11,898 nucleotides of DNA. It comes from Candidatus Hydrogenedentota bacterium (lineage in GTDB: Bacteria; Hydrogenedentota; Hydrogenedentia; Hydrogenedentales; CAITNO01). The notes below the pieces were generated by a model that searched no databases, had not been told where the DNA came from, and saw nothing but the letters and a program-made list of their open reading frames with translations. The stretch is taken from contig CAIJOU010000281.1 of the NCBI GenBank assembly GCA_903822375.1, positions 1 through 11,898 of the forward strand, given 5' to 3'. The first letter of the stretch is position 1. The number at the start of each line of letters is the position of its first letter. The translations under genes were made by a program, and so were the position numbers. Positions 7,523 through 11,898 of this stretch are shown here, in pieces.

Positions 7523-7552
7523 GGGGGCCGGTTCCCGAAAGAGCCGACCCCC
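7523..7552 (-). terminator. Hairpin terminator downstream of amt
   Basis: On the minus strand GGGGGTCGGCTC, a TTTCGG loop, and GAACCGGCCCCC form a 12-position stem with one T-G wobble and one mismatch, about 25 bases after the amt stop codon. The stem is nearly identical to the hairpin at 7056-7083 read on the other strand. The bases after it are A-rich, not T-rich, so termination may be incomplete or need a factor. Confidence 0.5.
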
Positions 7553-7577
7553 GGTATTGCCCTGAGACGGGGACAGA

Positions 7578-8993
7578 TTAAAGGTTGTAGCCGGCCTCGC
7601 CGTGTTCCGTCTGGTCGAGACCGATGGTTTCGGATTCCTCGTCGACGCGGATACCGATGGTGGCCTTCAAGATGCTCAGCAACACCACGCTGATGAATCC
7701 GCTCCACGCGATGGTGATGAGGACGCCGACAAGTTGGGCCAGCATTTGCGAGGGGATGGAATAGGCGCCGGAGTAGTCGCCGTTTACACCGAGGCCGCCC
7801 AGGAACGGGGCTGCGAAGATGCCGGTAAGCAGCGCGCCGAGTGTTCCGCCGACGAAGTGCACACCGACGACGTCCAGCGAGTCGTCATAACCGAATGCGT
7901 GCTTCAGCTTCGTGGCGCCGTAGTAGCAGGCGATGCCGGCGGCGCCGCCGATGGCGACCGAGCCCATGGGACCCACCCAACCGGAGGCGGGGGTGATGGC
8001 CACGAGGCCGGCGACCGCGCCGGAAGCGATACCCAGCACGCTCGGCTTGCCGTTTTTGATCCATTCAATCGACATCCAGGCAAGGGCCGCCGCAGCCGTG
8101 GCCACCTGAGTGACCAACATTGCCATGCCGGCGCGGCCGTCGGCCGCCACTGCGCTGCCTGCATTGAAACCGAACCAGCCGACCCAGAGCATGGCCGCAC
8201 CGGTGACCGTCATGGTCAGGTTGTGCGGGGGCATGGCCGTGTGCGGGTAACCCTTGCGCTTGCCGAGCATGAGCGCGCAAACCAGCGCCGCGATGCCGGC
8301 GTTGATGTGCACCACTGTGCCGCCCGCGTAATCCAGCGCGCCCCAGGTGCTGCCGAGGAACGAGCCGTCACCGCTCCAAACCATGTGGCAGATGGGCGCG
8401 TACACGATGACCGACCACAGAGCCATGAAGATGAGCATGGCGCTGAACTTCATGCGCTCGGCGAAGGCGCCGATGATGAGCGCGGGGGTGATAATGGCGA
8501 AGGTCATCTGGTAGCAGAAGAACACGGACTCGGGAATGGCGTGCGTGTCCGCCGGAAGCAGGAAGCCGGCCATGCTGCTCACCGTGATGCCGGCACCGAA
8601 GAACTTGGCAAACCCGCCTATGAACGAGTGCAGGTCGGTCACTCCCTTGGCCATGCCCGTCGTGTCAAAGGACAGGCTGTACAGTCCGATCAGCCACATG
8701 ACGGTGATCATGCAGGTGATCGCAAAGCACTGCATCAGGATCGACAGCACGTTCTTGGCGCGGACCAGGCCGCCGTAGAACAGGGCAAGGCCGGGGATGG
8801 TCATGAACAGCACCAGGGCTGTGGAAGTCAACATCCAAGCCGTATCGCCGGAATCGATCACGGGCACGGCCGCATCGGCGGCCGGCGCCGCGGCCTGCGC
8901 GAAAGACAGACCGGCCGGAAGCAGCACGATTGCCGCAATCAAAAGGGTTTTGAATTTGCGCATTCGCGCCAGTCTTGTCATCAGGGCATCCAT
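7578..8993 (-). CDS. amt: Ammonium transporter Amt
   Basis: Amt is a trimeric inner-membrane channel that takes up ammonium. The 471-residue product has a cleavable signal peptide (about 1-32, ending SFA) and then the conserved Amt core: FMTIPGLALFYGGLVR (63-78), AFAERMKF (176-183), DYAGGTVVHINAG (221-233), LWVGWFGFNAGSA (269-281) and VVGVHFVGGTLGALLTGIFA (375-394). The pore twin histidines are H229 and H379, and D221 matches the conserved Asp at the recruitment site. The C-terminus (DEESETIGLDQTEHGEAGYNL region) is the tail contacted by PII. I chose ATG 8993 because AAGGAG lies 7-8 bases upstream and the signal peptide follows; an upstream in-frame start at 9065 would overlap glnK. It follows glnK by 58 bases, so the two form an operon from the sigma-54 promoter. 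Confidence 0.95.
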   Translation of the reverse strand: MDALMTRLARMRKFKTLLIAAIVLLPAGLSFAQAAAPAADAAVPVIDSGDTAWMLTSTALVLFMTIPGLALFYGGLVRAKNVLSILMQCFAITCMITVMWLIGLYSLSFDTTGMAKGVTDLHSFIGGFAKFFGAGITVSSMAGFLLPADTHAIPESVFFCYQMTFAIITPALIIGAFAERMKFSAMLIFMALWSVIVYAPICHMVWSGDGSFLGSTWGALDYAGGTVVHINAGIAALVCALMLGKRKGYPHTAMPPHNLTMTVTGAAMLWVGWFGFNAGSAVAADGRAGMAMLVTQVATAAAALAWMSIEWIKNGKPSVLGIASGAVAGLVAITPASGWVGPMGSVAIGGAAGIACYYGATKLKHAFGYDDSLDVVGVHFVGGTLGALLTGIFAAPFLGGLGVNGDYSGAYSIPSQMLAQLVGVLITIAWSGFISVVLLSILKATIGIRVDEESETIGLDQTEHGEAGYNL

Positions 8994-9051
8994 CTTATCT
9001 CTCCTTGTTGTCGGTGGGGCGCCATGCGCCGTCCGTTTTAGATTTCTTTGG

Positions 9052-9393
9052 TTATTCGACCACAATGTCGCCCGTTTCGCCGGTGCGGATGCGCACGGCG
9101 TCTTCCACGTTCAGCACGAAAATCTTTCCGTCTCCGATGCGGCCCGTGGCGGCCGCCTTGGTGATGGCATTGAGGACGACGGGCAGTTTGTCGTCGGTGA
9201 CGACCACCTCCATCTTTACCTTGGGAAGAAACTCAACGACGTATTCGGCGCCGCGATACATCTCCTTGTGGCCCTTCTGCCGGCCAAAACCCTTTACTTC
9301 GGTAACGGTCACGCCTGGAATACCCTCACGGGCCAGAGCGTCCTTTACCTCCTCCAGTTTGAACGGTTTGATTATGGCTTCGATTTTTTTCAA
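9052..9393 (-). CDS. glnK: PII nitrogen regulatory protein (GlnK/GlnB), TTG start
   Basis: PII is a cytoplasmic trimer that senses 2-oxoglutarate, ATP/ADP and glutamine status; the amt-linked form blocks Amt when nitrogen is plentiful. From TTG 9393 the product is 113 residues, the normal PII size, reading MKKIEAIIKPFKLEEVKDAL at the N-terminus. Visible features are VTEVKGFGRQKGH (30-42), the T-loop with Y46 and Y51 (MYRGAEYVVEF), and the ATP-binding TGRIGDGK (83-90) and RIRTGETG (101-108). Y51 is the uridylylation site in proteobacterial PII. There is no ATG at the family's start position; in-frame ATGs further up would add over 30 residues not seen in PII. The nearest ribosome site, AAAGGAG (9412-9418), is an unusually long 18 bases from TTG. 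Confidence 0.93.
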   Translation of the reverse strand: MKKIEAIIKPFKLEEVKDALAREGIPGVTVTEVKGFGRQKGHKEMYRGAEYVVEFLPKVKMEVVVTDDKLPVVLNAITKAAATGRIGDGKIFVLNVEDAVRIRTGETGDIVVE

Positions 9394-9411
9394 GGCTGTT
9401 ACCGTTGCCGG

Positions 9412-9488
9412 CTCCTTTCTGCGGTTGGCCACAGCGCAGAATCGCGCGGCGGCAGTCCCAAGAACAAACACCATCGGAACCACCGCAG
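9412..9488 (-). promoter_or_regulatory. Structured leader and ribosome site of glnK
   Basis: In the predicted glnK leader, CTGCGGT (9482-9488) can pair with ACCGCAG (9419-9425), a perfect 7-bp stem whose 3' arm directly abuts the AAAGGAG site (9412-9418). A GCGC-GATTCT-GCGC hairpin lies inside the loop. This could influence ribosome access; it is a visual fold only. Confidence 0.35.
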
Positions 9489-9514
9489 GTTGCGATCGTT
9501 CTTGCACGTAATGG

Positions 9515-9529
9515 GCAAGCACCGTGCCA
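9515..9529 (-). promoter_or_regulatory. Sigma-54 (RpoN) promoter of glnK-amt
   Basis: The minus strand reads TGGCACGGTGCTTGC, matching the sigma-54 consensus TGGCACG-N4-TTGC with the required GG and GC pairs 10 bases apart. Transcription would begin near 9503, leaving a leader of about 110 bases. This predicts nitrogen control through an NtrC-type activator. I found no clear NtrC palindrome upstream; TGCATC at 9540-9545 and 9563-9568 is a weak direct repeat. Confidence 0.85.
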
Positions 9530-9694
9530 ATTTGGACAATGCATCATGTTCAGCCAAAATGCTGCATCTCAACATTGTAATAAGTGACTGATAAATAAGG
9601 AGATACACGACAAGAAAGATATGAAGCGCGTGGCTGAAAAGCTTGTTGGAGTGAAGGTCTTAACATGACCGCGTCGTGTGTTCAAGGGCCATAA

Positions 9695-9809
9695 CCTACC
9701 TGTGAGTAGGAATGCAGACTGCGGCGGCGCCACCGCAGAAGAGGCCGCTGTTCTTCGAGGGGAGGGGGTGTGCCTGTGCGTTGGAACAGGAAAAAGGGCC
9801 GCCGATGCA
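9695..9809 (+). other. Cluster of hairpins in the gene-free region before the Tat protein gene
   Basis: The stretch 9530-9911 between the sigma-54 promoter and the Tat protein gene has no convincing ORF. It holds several potential hairpins: CCTAC/GTAGG (9695-9710), CTGCGG/CCGCAG (9719-9738), GAAGA/TCTTC (about 9738-9755) and CCTGT/ACAGG (9773-9790). A longer alternative pairs TGCA (9713-9716) and CGGCGGC (9722-9728) with GCCGCCG (9798-9804) and TGCA (9806-9809), enclosing the inner ones. It could be a small RNA or regulatory structure. I do not recognise a known riboswitch or 6S core. Confidence 0.3.
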
Positions 9810-9830
9810 AACTCAGTTTCATCTTCAATC

Positions 9831-9839
9831 TGCTATACT
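9831..9839 (+). promoter_or_regulatory. Extended -10 promoter (TGCTATACT)
   Basis: TGCTATACT has TATACT at 9834-9839, a 5 of 6 match to TATAAT plus the TGn extension. No recognisable -35 lies 16-18 bases upstream. Transcription would start near 9846, about 66 bases before the Tat protein gene, placing the hairpin cluster upstream of the transcript. Confidence 0.5.
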
Positions 9840-9911
9840 GTCACGCCGTGGCACGCTGTGGTGCCCTTCAATCTTTATGTGAACGACCCAGACGTGAGAA
9901 GGAAAGGTCCC

Positions 9912-10904
9912 ATGAAGAATACGCCGAGCCGCCGAGAGTTTTTCAAACAGTCCATGCTGGGTTCCGCAGTGTTGGGCGGGACTTTGGGCTGTGGCCGCAT
10001 GGCCCTGGCCGCCGACGAAACGGAAGGCCTGCCGACACCGATGGAATTCTCGGCCAACAAGGCAGGCCTCGGCCAGGGGAAGATTGGCAATCTTTCGGTG
10101 AGCCGCATCCTGCTCGGCGGCAACCTGCTCACCCATTTCACGCACAGCCGCGACCTCAAGTACGTCTACAACCTGTGCGCCCATTACAACACCGACGAGA
10201 AGATCATGGAGACGATGGCGCTGGCGGAGCAGAACGGGGTCAACACGCTGGTGATCCACACCAAGCCGGAAGCCATGGTCGTATTGGCGCGGTACCGCAA
10301 GGAGCGGGGCGGCAAGATGCAGTACTTTATCTGCCCCACCACACAGGTGGACAAGGATCCGGTCGGGTATGCAACAGAAATCAAGCGACTGCGGGACATG
10401 GGGGTCGAGGCCGCGTATTTGTGGGGGGTGACAGCAGACCGCCTTGTGGCGGAAGGTAAGGTCGACGCCATAGCCGAGGCGGTGGAAATCGCGCACAAGC
10501 ACGGCATGCTGTCCGGTGTGGGCGCGCATGACCTGCGGGTCATTCAGGCCTGCGAAGAGCACAAGGTCCCCGCGGACTTCTACATCAAGACCTTCCATCA
10601 CCACAACTATCCCACCGCGCCCCGTCCGGACGAGATCAAGGGCATTACGGAGGAGGTGCCGGGTTATTGGTGCAAGAACCCGCAGGAAGTCATCGATGTG
10701 ATGGCCAAAGTGGAAAAGCCTTGGATCGCTTTCAAGGTCATGGCGGCCGGGGCCATTCCGCCGGAGAATGCATTCCAGTACGTGTTCGACAACGGCGCCG
10801 ATTTCTCATTGGCGGGCATGTTCGACTTCGAGATTGCGGAAGACGTTGCCGTTGCCCGCAAGGTGCTGGCCAAAGTGAACCGCACCCGTCCCTGGCGCGC
10901 ATAA
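9912..10904 (+). CDS. Tat-exported aldo/keto-reductase-like TIM-barrel protein
   Basis: The 330-residue product starts with a twin-arginine signal: SRREFFK (6-12), a hydrophobic stretch (about 14-25), and likely cleavage after ALA (31-33). Tat export implies folding with a cofactor in the cytoplasm or a need to fold before export. The mature part begins like an aldo/keto reductase (KIGNLSVSRILLGGN, 57-71) and shows TIM-barrel-like strands including NTLVIHTKPE (111-120), AAYLWGV (167-173), FYIKTFHHHNY (223-233) and FKVMAAGAIPP (274-284), ending GADFSLAGMFDFEIAEDV (295-312). Substrate and catalytic residues are not clear. ATG 9912 is chosen because GAGAAGGAAAGG precedes it and the Tat motif follows at once; an in-frame extension to 9678 encodes no family sequence. 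The next gene, 179 bases on, is another exported TIM-barrel protein. Confidence 0.75.
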   Translation: MKNTPSRREFFKQSMLGSAVLGGTLGCGRMALAADETEGLPTPMEFSANKAGLGQGKIGNLSVSRILLGGNLLTHFTHSRDLKYVYNLCAHYNTDEKIMETMALAEQNGVNTLVIHTKPEAMVVLARYRKERGGKMQYFICPTTQVDKDPVGYATEIKRLRDMGVEAAYLWGVTADRLVAEGKVDAIAEAVEIAHKHGMLSGVGAHDLRVIQACEEHKVPADFYIKTFHHHNYPTAPRPDEIKGITEEVPGYWCKNPQEVIDVMAKVEKPWIAFKVMAAGAIPPENAFQYVFDNGADFSLAGMFDFEIAEDVAVARKVLAKVNRTRPWRA

Positions 10905-10960
10905 ATCAGAATCGAACATGGACGCACATGATGTGCAGGATGAACCCTCCTGTACAGCAT

Positions 10961-11049
10961 TCTTATCCTGTTCATTCTGTCCATCCACGTTCGTAAAATT
11001 CTTCTTCTTTGTCGTCTTCTTTTCGTGTCCTTCGTGCCTTCGTGGTTCA
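10961..11049 (+). repeat. Dispersed intergenic repeat (NHEGTKDTK type)
   Basis: Two simple-looking blocks sit in this gap. Block A, about 10961-10989, includes CCTGTTCATTCTGTCCATCC. Block B, about 11001-11049, is T/C-rich and includes CGTGTCCTTCGTGCCTTCG followed by TGGTTC. On the minus strand they read WMDRMNRIRM and LNHEGTKDTKRRR, phrases I have often seen as spurious short proteins in environmental bacterial genomes. That recognition is from memory. No transposase or inverted ends are present. The rest of 10905-11083 holds a short palindrome, GCACATGATGTGC (10924-10936). Confidence 0.55.
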
Positions 11050-11083
11050 ATACGGAGTTAGGCAATCGTCAGGAGCTTCAGCC

Positions 11084-11785
11084 ATGAACATGATGCGCAT
11101 ATTGGCAGTCGGATTGTCTGCATTTGCGGCGAGCTCCGCGTTCGGTGCGGAGAAGGCGCCGTTTCCGCTGTTCACCCTGTGCATGGACACCCACGACAGC
11201 AAACACCGCACGCTTCCGGAGCAGGCGGCCATGCTCAAGGAACTGGGCTATGACGGCGCGGGGCATCTCTGGCTGGACAATGTCAAGGAGCGCCTGGAAA
11301 CGCTGGATGCAGCCGGTCTGAAACTATTCCAGATTTACGTTCGGGTGGACATTGCCGCCGACAAAGCACCCTATGATCAGCATCTGAAAGACGTGTTGCC
11401 GATGTTGAAGGGGAGAGAGGTTCAGATTGCGCTGCTGATGAGTGGCATGTCCCCGTCGAACGTCTTGGGAGACGAGAGGGCGGTGACGATTATTCGCGAG
11501 ATTGCGGATATGGCGCGGGATTCGGGGACAAAGGTTGTGCTCTATCCCCACTCCAACGACTGGCTCGAAAAGGTGGACGATGCGCTGCGGCTCGCCAGGA
11601 AGGTGGACCGGCCGAATGTGGGTGTCATGTTCAACCTGTGCCACTGGCTCAAGGTGGACAAGGAGGAAAACCTCAAGCCGTTACTTGCGGGCGCAATGCC
11701 AAACCTGTGGGCGGTAAGCATAAACGGAACGGACCACGCCGACGCCATCCACGCCGGTACGGGCAACTGGCTCCAGCCTTGCTGA
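11084..11785 (+). CDS. Exported sugar isomerase/epimerase-like TIM-barrel protein, 3' truncated
   Basis: The product is of the xylose-isomerase-like TIM-barrel (AP endonuclease 2 family) type, usually linked to sugar or inositol metabolism. A Sec signal peptide is seen (MNMMRILAVGLSAFAASSAFGA, 1-22; cleavage near AFG-A). Core blocks are FTLCMDTHD (30-38), LKELGYDGAGHLWLD (51-65), VVLYPHSNDW (151-160), VGVMFNLCHWLKVD (179-192) and LWAVSINGTD (208-217). The frame ends abruptly after GNWLQPC (227-233). Relatives as I recall continue from LQP with LD and a last barrel strand and helix, so roughly 40-60 residues are missing. AGGAG (11071-11075) sits 8 bases before ATG 11084. The break coincides with a change in sequence character near 11780, so the truncation may come from assembly or recombination. 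Confidence 0.7.
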   Translation: MNMMRILAVGLSAFAASSAFGAEKAPFPLFTLCMDTHDSKHRTLPEQAAMLKELGYDGAGHLWLDNVKERLETLDAAGLKLFQIYVRVDIAADKAPYDQHLKDVLPMLKGREVQIALLMSGMSPSNVLGDERAVTIIREIADMARDSGTKVVLYPHSNDWLEKVDDALRLARKVDRPNVGVMFNLCHWLKVDKEENLKPLLAGAMPNLWAVSINGTDHADAIHAGTGNWLQPC

Positions 11786-11897
11786 GCGACGTGCCGAGCT
11801 TGGTCTGGTCCGCGCCGGGATCGACGCGCGCTTCGATCGACGTCTTGTCCCAGATCGAGGCCACGCCGGGCGCGGTCATGGCGGCCCACGCCGTGCC
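11778..11897 (-). pseudogene. Possible foreign coding fragment at the contig end
   Basis: The last ~118 bases do not continue the preceding gene. On the minus strand they are open with GTAWAAMTAPGVASIWDKT followed by SIEARVDPGADQTKLGTSLS, and 38 of 40 codons end in G or C. The plus frame sharing the same third positions is also open (LLSDVPSLVWSAPGS...), so base use alone cannot fix the strand; the minus reading has more purine-first codons and looks more protein-like. I do not recognise the family. It could be the edge of another gene, or a piece joined wrongly in assembly. Confidence 0.35.
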
Positions 11898-11898
11898 G

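Noticed and set aside
7602..9041. 479-codon plus-strand frame opposite amt
   Set aside because: The translation is His/Asp/Gly-rich with no family features and mirrors the strongly supported amt gene.
9620..9667. 15-codon ORF (MKRVAEKLVGVKVLT) upstream of the hairpin cluster
   Set aside because: It is very short, and its nearest AAGGAG lies about 19 bases away, so translation is doubtful.
9678..9911. N-terminal extension of the Tat protein to 9678
   Set aside because: The extension reads through the hairpin cluster and the promoter and would bury the twin-arginine signal internally.
11009..11083. Upstream start for the isomerase-like gene
   Set aside because: It would translate the intergenic repeat; the signal peptide and ribosome site place the start at 11084.
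1..11898. tRNA, rRNA, CRISPR array, or transposase
   Set aside because: I saw no cloverleaf ending, rRNA core, regularly spaced repeats, or transposase motifs on either strand.

Overview
The window reads as chromosomal DNA from a GC-rich, Gram-negative bacterium. The evidence is a GspA/GspB pair that spans the periplasm, a Tat-exported protein, a signal-peptide TIM-barrel protein, a cytoplasmic TatD hydrolase, and a PII/Amt operon behind a sigma-54 promoter. Two features are familiar from environmental lineages such as Planctomycetes, Lentisphaerae, Verrucomicrobia or Hydrogenedentota. One is the exported Tat/TIM-barrel pair with motifs like GVMFNLCHWLKVD. The other is the intergenic repeat whose antisense reads NHEGTKDTK. 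The phylum is my inference and is not proven.

Layout. (1) 1-884, minus strand: the N-terminal 294 residues of a glycosyltransferase that runs off the left edge. (2) 1022-5320, plus strand: a probable operon of gspA (AAA+ ATPase, membrane anchor, inactive C39-like domain, peptidoglycan-binding domain, Pro-rich tail), gspB, and a TatD-family metal hydrolase. (3) 5453-6998: a promoter, then a small Gly-rich YgiB-like exported protein almost overlapping a YgiC-type ATP-grasp ligase. (4) 6999-7577: a short region bounded by two related hairpins. It encodes two tandem, apparently paralogous hydrophobic microproteins of 41 and 38 residues on the minus strand. (5) 7578-9529, minus strand: glnK-amt with a near-consensus sigma-54 promoter and a structured leader. 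(6) 9530-9911: a gene-free region with a cluster of hairpins and a promoter for the next gene. (7) 9912-11785, plus strand: a Tat-exported aldo/keto-reductase-like protein, a multi-phylum-type intergenic repeat, and a sugar-isomerase-like exported TIM-barrel protein cut off near its C-terminus. (8) The last ~118 bases look foreign to the preceding gene, so the end may be a chimeric assembly join or a real recombination point.

How the genes fit together. GspA and GspB would couple ATP hydrolysis to making room in peptidoglycan for a secretin, but no secretin is in the window. GlnK and Amt form the classic ammonium-sensing and uptake pair under nitrogen control. The YgiB/YgiC-like pair mirrors a conserved enterobacterial gene pair of unclear function. 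The two exported TIM-barrel proteins suggest sugar or sugar-alcohol metabolism outside the cytoplasm, without a defined substrate. The least explained item is the pair of microproteins downstream of amt.
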